Assembly (NCBI RefSeq): GCF_018613715.1
Contig: NZ_JAGGPT010000014.1
Coordinates: forward strand, 1-64,000
Length of the DNA: 64,000 bases
Reading direction: 5' to 3'
From: Chryseobacterium sp. ISL-6
Lineage (GTDB): Bacteria; Bacteroidota; Bacteroidia; Flavobacteriales; Weeksellaceae
Shown here: positions 1 to 7,345 of the stretch, piece after piece
Layout: each line of letters begins with the position of its first letter
Numbering within the stretch: the stretch's first letter is position 1
Position numbers and translations under genes: made by a program
The notes under the pieces: model-generated
Database searches by the model: none
Told to the model about the DNA's origin: nothing
The model's input: only the letters and a program-made list of their open reading frames with translations

Positions 1-1446
1 TTTATTTTGAAGACATACAATAAAGCTGGATCAAGGGAATCATTTAGAAGAGAGGCAATAAATCCTTTTGTTGAATATGGGATAATTGAAAAAAATCCAG
101 ATAATCCGTATTTATCTAAAAATAGTCCAGCTACTCATTATGCTATTTCCTACCTTACATTGAACACAATCAAAAAATATAAAACAGCAGAATGGAGTGT
201 CGCACTAGAGAACTTTATTCGTTATAATGATAGTTATAGTAAAATAAAAGAATCTCCTTCTATCTTAATTAAAACTCTTCAAATTAATAGCTATAAATCA
301 ATTGTTAATGACACAATTGAGTTAGGTAGGTTCAATGTTTTTATTGGTATTAATGGTTGTGGAAAAACGAATATTTTAGAAGCATTAGCGACGGTAGGAG
401 CAGAACGTGGTAGTGATCTAAATTTTGATGGACTTTATAGTAGAGGAGTACGTATTGCTAGGCCTGATTTAATTCTTAGCTCATTTTTTGATAGCAAGCA
501 AAAAAGTAGTATTGATGTTAATTTATCTTTTGAAAGTAATGGCATTCACGATGAGTATAGATGTTCTCTATCTCCAACAAATCTAAATGATATTTATACC
601 AAATGGATAAACTTGGCTGAAGAAGAACTTTATCCAGAAGTGATGCTTAACTATTTCACTAGAATTACAAAAGATTATCCTGGTATTTCTGGTGATGAAT
701 TACTCAACAAAGCAAATGAAATTATCGAAAAAAATGGATTACGTAAAAGCTATAATTTTGATAATTTACTTTCAGATTTTGCTATTTTTGATTTAAACAC
801 AAAATCTTTAAGAGGAATAACTCAATCTGAGAGTAAAAAAACGCCAGTAGGAATTAATGGAGAGGGACTTGATTTACTAATAGCTAATTTTAGTAAATCT
901 GAACTTGAACAATTAAAAAAATGCTTTACATTCTTCGATTGGTTAAAAGAAATTATTACTGATAAAGAAGATAAATACAAATTGCTTGGACTTAAACCCG
1001 GGAGAAGTTTGTCGACATTATACTTTAAAGATAAGTATATGCAAGGAAAAAATAATATGTTTTCGGCGGAAAATTCAAATGAAGGAATTCTCCATGTTTT
1101 ATTTTATTTGGCATTATTTATTAGTAATAGAACTCCGAAGCTATTTGCTATTGATAATATTGAAACGGCTTTAAACCCAAGATTATGTCAAGTGTTAATT
1201 TCTGAATTAACTAAATTATCAGAGAATAATGGAAAACAAGTTCTTATAACTACACACAATCCAGCAATTTTAGATGGGCTTAATTTGTTTGATGATAATC
1301 AAAGATTGTTTGAGGTTTATCGAGATGGCGAAGGTAAAACAAAAACGAGAAGAATAAAGTTCAAACAAGATTTGAGTGATAAAAAATTCAAATTATCAGA
1401 AATGTGGCTAAAAGGCCTACTTGGAGCTGTTCCTAAAAATTTTTAG
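1..1446 (+). CDS. ABC/SMC-like ATPase with BsuBI/PstI-type HTH domain, 5' end outside window
   Basis: The frame is open to base 1, so the real start lies upstream; a TTG at base 7 is only the first possible start inside the window. The first ~60 residues resemble the helix-turn-helix domain at the N terminus of BsuBI/PstI restriction enzymes (RESFRREAINPFVEYGI, NPDNP, NSPATHYAI). From residue ~88 it becomes an ABC/SMC-type ATPase: Walker A GINGCGKT (114-121), signature-like SNEG (357-360), Walker B LFAIDNIE (379-386, Asn in place of the usual acidic-proline pair) and H-loop TTHNP (415-419). ATPases of this AAA15/21 (OLD-like) class act with TOPRIM nucleases in Gabija, PARIS and OLD systems. 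The next gene starts one base after this stop and is TOPRIM-like, so the two probably form a sensor-effector pair. Family assignment is strong; the defence role is inferred. Confidence 0.85.
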   Translation, partial: FILKTYNKAGSRESFRREAINPFVEYGIIEKNPDNPYLSKNSPATHYAISYLTLNTIKKYKTAEWSVALENFIRYNDSYSKIKESPSILIKTLQINSYKSIVNDTIELGRFNVFIGINGCGKTNILEALATVGAERGSDLNFDGLYSRGVRIARPDLILSSFFDSKQKSSIDVNLSFESNGIHDEYRCSLSPTNLNDIYTKWINLAEEELYPEVMLNYFTRITKDYPGISGDELLNKANEIIEKNGLRKSYNFDNLLSDFAIFDLNTKSLRGITQSESKKTPVGINGEGLDLLIANFSKSELEQLKKCFTFFDWLKEIITDKEDKYKLLGLKPGRSLSTLYFKDKYMQGKNNMFSAENSNEGILHVLFYLALFISNRTPKLFAIDNIETALNPRLCQVLISELTKLSENNGKQVLITTHNPAILDGLNLFDDNQRLFEVYRDGEGKTKTRRIKFKQDLSDKKFKLSEMWLKGLLGAVPKNF

Positions 1447-1447
1447 A

Positions 1448-2116
1448 ATGAGAATAGGAGTAATATCAGAAGGACATGCAGATAGAGCAGTCATTTCAAA
1501 TATATTGATGGGCTTAACAGACATAGAAGCAAGTGATATAATAGCTTTACGACCTATTTACAATTACGATGAAACAGACAAAGCAGCTCTGCAGCCAGAA
1601 AACTTTAGTAGTTGGTCAATAATAAAAGAAGAATGTGAGTCTAAAGAGTTGATTGAGGGGTTTTTAGCTTTCGAAGATCAATCTTTCGTAGCAATTCACA
1701 TTGATTCTGCGGAAGCATCCGAATATGGAATAAATAGGCCAAGTATAAAAAAATCAGACATATATTGCATGCAACTAAGAGAACTCATCATTAATAAGAT
1801 TGGTGAGTGGTTCAATGATGAACAATTACATAATCAAATACTTCATGCAATAGCAGTTGAGGAAATAGATGCTTGGGTAATGACAATTTACGATGCTAAT
1901 AAATCTTGTTCTTCAGCCTCCCCCAAAGAGAAATTAAGTAGACTCTTACGAAAGAGAGGAATAAAATCTACTTCTAATTACGATAATTACCTAGCGTTAA
2001 GCAAACCATTTTCAAAGGCTAAGCAACTTCGAAAGGGAAATTTTTTGTCATATAATTGCAGCCTAAAAGCATTTAGTGAAGAAATTGTAAATAAAGTATT
2101 ACCAAAATTAATTTAA
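1448..2116 (+). CDS. TOPRIM/DUF4276-like protein, putative nuclease partner of the ATPase
   Basis: 222 residues from the ATG at 1448, chosen over a start at 1421 because it opens directly into the conserved strand and avoids overlapping the ATPase gene. It shows the pattern of a small TOPRIM protein: Glu-Gly in IGVISEGHAD (E8, G9), an acidic strand end HIDSAEA (D86, E89), and EEIDAWVMTIYD near residue 140, which matches the E-x-x-AW segment of DUF4276 proteins. Paired ATPase and TOPRIM proteins make up PARIS (AriA/AriB) and class-2 OLD/Gabija nucleases, where the TOPRIM subunit cuts DNA or tRNA once released or activated by the ATPase. Here the two are separate, adjacent genes. The exact TOPRIM subfamily (DUF4276 or DUF4435) cannot be settled by eye. 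Confidence 0.65.
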   Translation: MRIGVISEGHADRAVISNILMGLTDIEASDIIALRPIYNYDETDKAALQPENFSSWSIIKEECESKELIEGFLAFEDQSFVAIHIDSAEASEYGINRPSIKKSDIYCMQLRELIINKIGEWFNDEQLHNQILHAIAVEEIDAWVMTIYDANKSCSSASPKEKLSRLLRKRGIKSTSNYDNYLALSKPFSKAKQLRKGNFLSYNCSLKAFSEEIVNKVLPKLI

Positions 2117-2122
2117 TAAAGT

Positions 2123-3175
2123 ATGAAACGTCAGCCAACACCGCAGCATCTAACTTGGTTTTTAGATATATATAGAAATAACCAACTTGAACTAAATCCT
2201 CCATATCAAAGAAAAAGTGTTTGGACATTAAAAGATAGAAAATTTTTCCTTGATACAATCTTTAGAAACTATCCAGCACCTCCGATTTTTGTTCATCGAG
2301 AAATTGATGAAAAAGGGTTTACAACATTTAATATTGTTGATGGCAAACAACGTCTTGAAACGATATTAGCTTTTGCAGAAAACAAAATATCAATAAGTTC
2401 AGATTTTGGTGATGCAAACCTGAATGGTAAAAAATTTAAAGATCTCTCTATAGATTACAAAAGAAAGTTTTGGGATTATGTTTTGGTTGTTGATTATATA
2501 GAAAATATTGAAGGAACTAATATTGATGAGGTATTTGATAGAGTAAATAGAAATTCAAAAAATTTACAACCACAAGAATTAAGGCATGCAAGATTTGATG
2601 GTTGGTTTATTAATGAATCAGAAAGCGAAAGCGATGATGTTTTTTGGTGGAATATCAAAGTTAGTACTAAAGCAAAAGATAAAAGGATGAGAAATGTTCA
2701 GTTTATCTCAGAGCTATTATTAGTTTTATTACAAAACGGGATAGTTGGATTTAGTCAAGATTACCTCGATGAAATGTATGCGAAGTATGATTCTATAGAA
2801 GAGACATTTGAAAAATCTGATATTGATGCTTATATGATTAATAAAGCTAAAATAAAAAGTATTATTCTAGAAATGAATACAGTTAATGATTGCATAGATA
2901 TTTATGGAAAGACAGCATACAATTTATATAGTTTGTGGGCATTAATTGTTTTAAATATTGAAAAGATTACTGATGTAACAAAATTTGCAAATGCATATAA
3001 AGAATTTATGGATGGTGTTCAGGTAATGATTAATACACAAGTTAATGAAGAAGTTTCTTCTAAAACTGAAAATTACAATACGAATCATTACACATATTAT
3101 ATTAATTCAAAAGGAGCTACAACTGATCTTCCGCAGAGGAAAGCTCGTTTAGTATCCTTAGAATCTATTGTTTAA
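2123..3175 (+). CDS. DUF262 (ParB/GmrS-like) domain protein
   Basis: 350 residues. The N terminus has the DUF262 hallmarks: NPPYQRKSVW (25-34), FLDTIFRNYPAPPIF (42-56) and the ParB-like catalytic motif DGKQRLET (73-80), in which Lys replaces the commoner Gln of DGQQR. The segment FDRVNRNSKNLQPQELRHA (about 138-156) is the typical second DUF262 block. Members such as GmrS of type IV restriction, and DndB/SspE-type proteins, use this fold to bind or hydrolyse NTP and, with a nuclease partner, attack modified DNA. No HNH (GmrD-type) domain is obvious in the C-terminal half, which is helical. It starts 6 nt after the TOPRIM gene and its stop overlaps the next start (TAATG), which implies one co-translated operon. 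Confidence 0.8.
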   Translation: MKRQPTPQHLTWFLDIYRNNQLELNPPYQRKSVWTLKDRKFFLDTIFRNYPAPPIFVHREIDEKGFTTFNIVDGKQRLETILAFAENKISISSDFGDANLNGKKFKDLSIDYKRKFWDYVLVVDYIENIEGTNIDEVFDRVNRNSKNLQPQELRHARFDGWFINESESESDDVFWWNIKVSTKAKDKRMRNVQFISELLLVLLQNGIVGFSQDYLDEMYAKYDSIEETFEKSDIDAYMINKAKIKSIILEMNTVNDCIDIYGKTAYNLYSLWALIVLNIEKITDVTKFANAYKEFMDGVQVMINTQVNEEVSSKTENYNTNHYTYYINSKGATTDLPQRKARLVSLESIV

Positions 3176-4143
3176 TGAAAATAGTACAATCTATAGAAGC
3201 TATCTACGAAGAGCAAAAAATTTTAAACCAATTGCTTAAAAATCGTGTAGATGATATTTTTACCAGGATAAAAGAAAGTTCATGGCATTACTTTAGTAGA
3301 CTAAAACAATTGGAGAGTTTTGCTCTTAAATTAGAAACTGGGCGGTTTAATGATCCACAAAAATTAGAAGATTTTTTTGCCTGTACCATAGTTGTTGAAA
3401 ATCTAGATCAGATTAAGAGAGTTACTTCGTTAATTCAGCGAAACTTTAATGTAATCTCTAAGCGACCCCAAAGTTCTAAACTAACACATAAGGAATCTTC
3501 ATCATTTCAATTTGATGATCTTCGAATCTATGTCTCGCTTACTCAAGAAGAGTTTCTCCCTGAAGAACCGATTGCTAAGATTACATTTGAAATACAGGTA
3601 AAGACATTTTTGCAGCACGCATGGTCTTTAGCGACTCATGACTTAATTTACAAATCTGATGAAATTAATTGGCCAAAAGAAAGAATTGCATATCAAATAA
3701 AAGCTATGTTAGAGCAAGCAGAAGTGACAATAAGTGGGGTGAACGGTTTAATTAATGTTCCAGAAGTTTTAAAAGACAACTATGAAACAACGCAACAAAA
3801 AAAGATATTAAAGTTTTACAAAGAATATTTTGATTTAGATGATCTTCCTAAAGATATCGTTCGGTTATGTAAAAATACTAATGAGTTTATAGGAGCGCTT
3901 AATATTAACGTTGTTCATTTGAGAGAAATCTTGAAAGAAGAAAATAAATTAAAAAGGGGTGTATATCAAAAAAATTTATCTCCATTTTTATTAGTTGTAC
4001 AGTCTGTTATAAACCAAAGACCCAGCTTAATTCAAACTTTTCTGAATGAAGATACTTCACAGAAGTTTAAAATAATCTTACCAAAAGAATTAGAAATACA
4101 TACACTTTCAATAAAGAACGAGGTAAATATTGTTAAATTTTAA
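3175..4143 (+). CDS. RelA/SpoT-like nucleotidyltransferase domain protein
   Basis: 322 residues, with ATG at 3175 overlapping the stop of the DUF262 gene by one base. Features of a small alarmone-synthetase fold are visible: SRLKQLESFALKLETG (41-56), the acidic strand EDFFACTIVV (65-74), and FEIQVKTFLQHAW with SLATHDLIYK (138-160), equivalent to the E-x-Q-I-R-T...H...YK block of RelA/SpoT synthetases. The usual G-Y-x-S-x-H motif, whose Tyr stacks on the acceptor nucleotide, is replaced by FQFDDLRIYV (111-120). The acceptor may therefore differ, as in toxSAS enzymes that pyrophosphorylate adenosine nucleotides or tRNA ends, or the enzyme may be altered. No HD hydrolase, TGS or ACT domain is present. 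The C-terminal ~150 residues are helical and unassigned. A growth-arrest effector role in the cassette is inferred. Confidence 0.75.
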   Translation: MKIVQSIEAIYEEQKILNQLLKNRVDDIFTRIKESSWHYFSRLKQLESFALKLETGRFNDPQKLEDFFACTIVVENLDQIKRVTSLIQRNFNVISKRPQSSKLTHKESSSFQFDDLRIYVSLTQEEFLPEEPIAKITFEIQVKTFLQHAWSLATHDLIYKSDEINWPKERIAYQIKAMLEQAEVTISGVNGLINVPEVLKDNYETTQQKKILKFYKEYFDLDDLPKDIVRLCKNTNEFIGALNINVVHLREILKEENKLKRGVYQKNLSPFLLVVQSVINQRPSLIQTFLNEDTSQKFKIILPKELEIHTLSIKNEVNIVKF

Positions 4144-4199
4144 TTATCTATTAGAGATATTTACTTCCTAGTAAAAGCTTCCAAAAACCAAATTTTCTC

Positions 4200-4207
4200 T
4201 ATATTTG
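4200..4207 (+). promoter_or_regulatory. Bacteroidetes -7 promoter element for the XRE gene
   Basis: TATATTTG fits TAnnTTTG exactly. It lies 21 bases before the ATG at 4229, leaving a very short leader. No good TTG -33 box was seen. It supports a separate transcript for the regulator and the 4229 start. Confidence 0.6.
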
Positions 4208-4228
4208 TACAAAGCACAACAAACCACT

Positions 4229-4609
4229 ATGGAAAAGCTAAGAAGTCTAAGAAAGCAGCGAGGGTACACTCAGGAATACATGTCAAACATCTTATCAACG
4301 GATGTTTCCAATTATTGCCGAAAGGAGAATGGGGATGTCAAAATATTTGAGGACGAGTGGGAGAAGTTGGCTAAGGCTTTGGATGTTCCAGTTGAAGAAA
4401 TTAAGGAAGAAAGGGGAGCATTAATTCAAAATAATGATAACAATAGTGCTACTTTTAATGACCATGCAGGTAACTTTCAATCCACAAATTATACTTACTG
4501 TAATATTCCAGATTATATACTGGAAAACCAACAAGATTACATCAACCTTCTGAAAGAACAGATCGAAGCTTTAAAAGAAGAAAATAAAAGATTAAAATCA
4601 GGGAAATAA
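4229..4609 (+). CDS. XRE-family HTH regulator with C-terminal coiled coil
   Basis: 126 residues from ATG 4229. A TTG at 4205 sits inside the -7 promoter element and is rejected. Residues 1-55 form a Cro/C1-type helix-turn-helix (EKLRSLRKQRGYTQEYMSN, then the recognition helix STDVSNYCRKENGD and KLAKALDVPVEEI). The middle is Asn-rich and the last ~30 residues (NLLKEQIEALKEENKRLK) form a coiled coil, probably for dimerisation. Small XRE proteins of this design are common in flavobacteria. It has its own -7 element and follows the defence-like cassette by 85 bases, so control of that cassette is possible but not shown. Confidence 0.85.
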   Translation: MEKLRSLRKQRGYTQEYMSNILSTDVSNYCRKENGDVKIFEDEWEKLAKALDVPVEEIKEERGALIQNNDNNSATFNDHAGNFQSTNYTYCNIPDYILENQQDYINLLKEQIEALKEENKRLKSGK

Positions 4610-4642
4610 ATCTGTTCAAAAAAAACAGATCATCAATATACT

Positions 4643-4672
4643 ATACTGCTTCTAACGGGGTAGTATTTTTTT
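4643..4672 (+). terminator. Intrinsic terminator after XRE gene
   Basis: Arms 4643-4652 and 4657-4666 form a 10-bp stem that includes G-U pairs around a TAAC loop, and run straight into a T tract (4666-4672). Just upstream, ATCTGTT/AACAGAT (4610-4616 and 4624-4630) makes a second small hairpin directly after the stop codon. Confidence 0.6.
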
Positions 4673-4829
4673 GTGATAAAATGTTGCTTTTTTGATTTTT
4701 TTACGTGTTTCTACGTAACTCACCATTTGGTTATTTATACTATAGCATCTCCGGCTTTTTCTTCGTTATTTTGAGCTGTTCGCAGAACTGAAAGCCTTAT
4801 GATTAAAGTTAAAAACTAAAACATTTACC

Positions 4830-5780
4830 ATGAAAACCATTACCCTCACATTACCTTTATCTCCGGATTATCACAATGAGTCCGCAGATCTTCAGAAAAC
4901 CGGATATACCATATCCTTTGAGATACAAAACGGAACGCATACCGTAGATACGCATCCAATACCAGTTGGAAAACTTTTATATCTTAACAATACCAACCTG
5001 ATGGCGCAGCTTTCTTTTACCTACAACTACGAGGAAGAAAACCAAGTAATCACCATCAGCGGCCCGGAATATGTGGCAGAAGATTCTGTCTGCCTAACCA
5101 CCTACCCGGAAGGAACCATGGAATATGCTTACCAAAGAGGATCAGAAACAAAAATCAGTACTCAAAAAGCACTGTATAATCCCAACTGGAATTACAATAC
5201 ACCCATGACCCCTAACTTGGATCAGCTTTTCGCGAATACCGTGAAAGAGGCCAATCAGGCTTTGATCGATGCTTTTCTGAAGGAAGATCTTACGGTTCAG
5301 GTGAAGACGCCGCCACCCGCACTCAGTCCCGAAGAGAATGATGATCTTCAATTGCTCTATAAGAATGGCTTGTTTGCCGGCTTTTATAACCCTGAAGAGC
5401 ATTATGGAAATGAATTCGTAAAAAGATCTATTTATTCCGTCTGGGGTGGGGAAGTAACCTTCAACAAAAATGAGAATTTTGCCAATGTCATCGGCAGTAC
5501 CAACGATCCTAAGATCGCCAGTAAAACATGGCTCAGATTGTGGAGCGATCAGTACGGAAATCCTACGAATTGTACTTCCCTTAATTACAGTCCGGTTACC
5601 TGTAACACAAACTTGGTTGGAGGTCATGTAATCCTGGGAAAAACCGCAAAAGCAGAGCCCAAAGGCTCTAACTCTGTTTACATCATGCCGATTTGCAATG
5701 CCCATAATAACAATAACAATGTTTATATGGCCGCGATTATGTATCAGAAAGGGGTTTGGCTGAAGAATTATTTGAATTAG
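4830..5780 (+). CDS. Protein of unknown function, C-terminal HNH-like Cys/His cluster
   Basis: 316 residues, no signal peptide, and not a family I recognise. The N-terminal ~130 residues are beta-rich with many Thr/Asn. A linker with PPPALSPEEND (about 160-175) follows. The last ~70 residues carry CTSLNYSPVTC, VGGHVILG and VYIMPICNAHNNNNN. A His in GGHV followed by PICNAHN is reminiscent of treble-clef/HNH-type modules (GAHV...IPLCxxCN), but the second Cys pair is incomplete, so activity is uncertain. Codon and base composition are closer to the core genome than to the AT-rich genes that follow. It precedes the first copy of the duplicated spacer and may belong to the toxin-immunity debris downstream. 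Confidence 0.6.
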   Translation: MKTITLTLPLSPDYHNESADLQKTGYTISFEIQNGTHTVDTHPIPVGKLLYLNNTNLMAQLSFTYNYEEENQVITISGPEYVAEDSVCLTTYPEGTMEYAYQRGSETKISTQKALYNPNWNYNTPMTPNLDQLFANTVKEANQALIDAFLKEDLTVQVKTPPPALSPEENDDLQLLYKNGLFAGFYNPEEHYGNEFVKRSIYSVWGGEVTFNKNENFANVIGSTNDPKIASKTWLRLWSDQYGNPTNCTSLNYSPVTCNTNLVGGHVILGKTAKAEPKGSNSVYIMPICNAHNNNNNVYMAAIMYQKGVWLKNYLN

Positions 5781-5849
5781 GAGTTTACATCCCTGTTGGC
5801 GTAAGAATTTTGATTGTGTTCAAATAAAGTAGGCTAACAAGTTATAAAT

Positions 5850-5881
5850 AGATCCGAGAAATTTTATTTTCTCGGATCTTT
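5850..5881 (+). terminator. Hairpin/terminator in spacer copy 1
   Basis: AGATCCGAGA pairs with TCTCGGATCT, extended by A-T pairs, followed by TTT. The equivalent hairpin in copy 2 keeps pairing through compensatory changes. Confidence 0.6.
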
Positions 5882-5896
5882 CATTGTATTTTCATT

Positions 5897-5904
5897 TAAA
5901 TTTG
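5897..5904 (+). promoter_or_regulatory. -7 promoter element in spacer copy 1
   Basis: TAAATTTG, an exact TAnnTTTG match, is conserved in both spacer copies. It is 209 bases before the next gene, so the transcript would have a long leader or would once have served a gene now degraded. Confidence 0.4.
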
Positions 5905-5907
5905 TAA

Positions 5908-6039
5908 TGTATACTGGGAAATGAGTGTGAGGGCTATATTATTTCCAAGAAGTGGTGGACTTCCGAATTTATTGATGTGATACAAGGTAAAATTAAAGCT
6001 ATTCATTTAATGAAAAAGTTCATCACAGAAATTAAATGA
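5908..6039 (+). pseudogene. Possible remnant of a protein C terminus
   Basis: An open frame of about 43 codons without a convincing start ends at TGA 6037-6039. It has protein-like composition (SKKWWTSEF, IQGKIKAIHLM). It begins inside the duplicated spacer, so it may be the tail of a lost toxin or cargo gene. Could also be chance. Confidence 0.25.
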
Positions 6040-6112
6040 AGTAGTAAAAAGAGGCTAGAATCTCTGACACGGATGTTAATTTTGCAAGTGAATTTATAAA
6101 AAGATATTAAGG

Positions 6113-6544
6113 ATGCATACTTTTATTTGTTATTTAATAGGCAAAAAAGAAGATATCAGCATAACTAGAATGTTAAGCAATATTTTTAAATTAAATGAAG
6201 AATTTGTAGGAGATTTATTAGATGACGGAGATTTTAAAATACGATTTGAAAACAGGATATTAGATAATACTTCTGAATTTTGTACTGAGTTGAATGTTTA
6301 TACTAAAGATGAAATTATAATTTCCGCTAATATTTTTTTATTTGGTATTGAAGTTTCGGAATATTTGGATGAGGAAGTTATCGTAGGTTTTAACGGAGGC
6401 GATCCCTATCAATGGATACTTATAAAAGATAATCTGTTTTTCCTGATTGATGAAGAAATAAGTGATGAAAATTATGGTATTAATGTACATAAATCTACTA
6501 AAATTGAAATATCTTATGATCATGCAATAGATATCAGTAAATAA
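6113..6544 (+). CDS. Small acidic protein, immunity-like, unknown family
   Basis: 143 residues, acidic and cytoplasmic (no signal peptide or membrane segment), very AT-rich. The pattern LDEEVIVGFNGGDPYQWILIKDNLFFLIDEE suggests an alternating beta structure. I do not recognise the family. Its size, acidity, base composition and position between two copies of a promoter-bearing spacer match what is usual for immunity genes kept after loss of a polymorphic toxin. That is inference only; no toxin gene is intact here. Confidence 0.6.
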   Translation: MHTFICYLIGKKEDISITRMLSNIFKLNEEFVGDLLDDGDFKIRFENRILDNTSEFCTELNVYTKDEIIISANIFLFGIEVSEYLDEEVIVGFNGGDPYQWILIKDNLFFLIDEEISDENYGINVHKSTKIEISYDHAIDISK

Positions 6545-6650
6545 AATATACTGTCAACTTGGAAGATATAATTGAAGGAGGTCTAACTGCTCCATGCTCG
6601 TACAAGCATCTTGCTCGTGTCCAAACAAAGTAGGGTAGCAACTTATAAAT

Positions 6651-6682
6651 AGATCCGGGAAATTGAAGTTTCCCGGATCTTT
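6651..6682 (+). terminator. Hairpin/terminator in spacer copy 2
   Basis: AGATCCGGGA pairs with TCCCGGATCT, plus two A-T pairs, with loop TTGAAG and a short T run. It lies 107 bases after the immunity-like gene. Confidence 0.6.
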
Positions 6683-6697
6683 CATTATATTTTCGGT

Positions 6698-6705
6698 TAA
6701 ATTTG
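6698..6705 (+). promoter_or_regulatory. -7 promoter element in spacer copy 2
   Basis: TAAATTTG exact match, 91 bases before the next ATG at 6797, a reasonable leader length for that gene. Confidence 0.5.
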
Positions 6706-6796
6706 TAATGTATACTGGGAAACGAGTGTGAGGCTAGCACCAACAGAGATGATGAAATGGGAGCCTTAAGAAGAAAAATATATAAATAGAATTGTA

Positions 6797-7306
6797 ATGG
6801 AAGAATTTTTTTTAAAAAACAGGAAGCAAAGTATTCATGGTATCTGTTTCCAGAAGAATGACAAAATAACTAATATTATATACATACCTGTTGATTATGT
6901 GATCGATGGAATGAAGTTTATTAATTCTGATAGAATTGAAAATGTAACAGGTGAAAAAAAAGAATTTAAGGTTAAGGTCATAAAATTTAAATCTAAAAAT
7001 TACTTTGATGACTTAAGCAAAACAGCATTTAGAGATTGTGACAATTTTCAAAAATTATTTACAGTTATTCAGTCTATGGATTTACTGTGTGAATTATCCC
7101 TTAGTAAAGAGGATGTTGTTTATATAGGTAAAGTTATAAACGTATATGATGATTCAATTGATATTGATTTTTATGATACTGAATGTAAATTGTACGATAA
7201 TGCTTGTGTTATGTATGATGATATTACCAGTATTAGTGTTTTTACAGATTATTTAGACACTCTCTCTGAGGTTATGAAAGAAGATTTCTTCACCAGCAGG
7301 GATTAG
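6797..7306 (+). CDS. Small cytoplasmic protein of unknown function, immunity-like
   Basis: 169 residues with no signal peptide. Two parts are apparent: a beta-rich N-terminal half (GICFQKNDKITNIIYIPVDYV) and a C-terminal half (VYIGKVINVYDDSIDIDFYD, then YDDITSISVFTDYLDTLSEV) resembling a small SH3/Sm-like barrel followed by a helix, seen in various uncharacterised bacterial proteins. Strong AT bias, Asp/Tyr-rich. Possibly transcribed from the -7 box in spacer copy 2. The immunity-type role is inferred from context; the family is not recognised. Confidence 0.6.
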   Translation: MEEFFLKNRKQSIHGICFQKNDKITNIIYIPVDYVIDGMKFINSDRIENVTGEKKEFKVKVIKFKSKNYFDDLSKTAFRDCDNFQKLFTVIQSMDLLCELSLSKEDVVYIGKVINVYDDSIDIDFYDTECKLYDNACVMYDDITSISVFTDYLDTLSEVMKEDFFTSRD

Positions 7307-7345
7307 ACGGAAAGGAAGGTCTGTTTCTGCAAGCTGATAATAATA

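Larger units (their letters stand above)
5816..5936 (+). repeat. Duplicated ~120-bp spacer, copy 1
   Basis: Aligns over about 120 bases with 6617-6736, with scattered substitutions. It contains a 10-12 bp hairpin (arms 5850-5861/5868-5879) followed by a short T run, then a perfect TAAATTTG -7 box at 5897-5904. The order is terminator, then promoter, then the next small gene, which suits a mobile cassette boundary. Confidence 0.8.
5781..6112. other. Non-coding accessory spacer, 332 bp
   Basis: Holds the first copy of the duplicated spacer (5816-5936), its hairpin, and a short open frame at 5908-6039 that reads like a broken C terminus (GYIISKKWWTSEFIDVIQ...). No intact gene is visible. Confidence 0.6.
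6617..6736 (+). repeat. Duplicated ~120-bp spacer, copy 2
   Basis: Second copy of 5816-5936, offset by about 800 bases. The hairpin arms are 6651-6662/6669-6680 and the -7 box is 6698-6705. The 40 bases before it (TGCTCGTACAAGCA hairpin, then GCTCGTGTCC) are only loosely similar to copy 1. Relative to copy 1 the stem changes A-T to G-C on both sides. Confidence 0.8.

Noticed and set aside
4610..4630. ATCTGTT/AACAGAT hairpin as a terminator
   Set aside because: A-rich loop and no T run after it on the plus strand; the hairpin at 4643-4672 is the better terminator.
5142..5705. 187-codon open frame on the minus strand
   Set aside because: Antisense to the 316-residue gene, which has the better start and composition; no recognisable domain.
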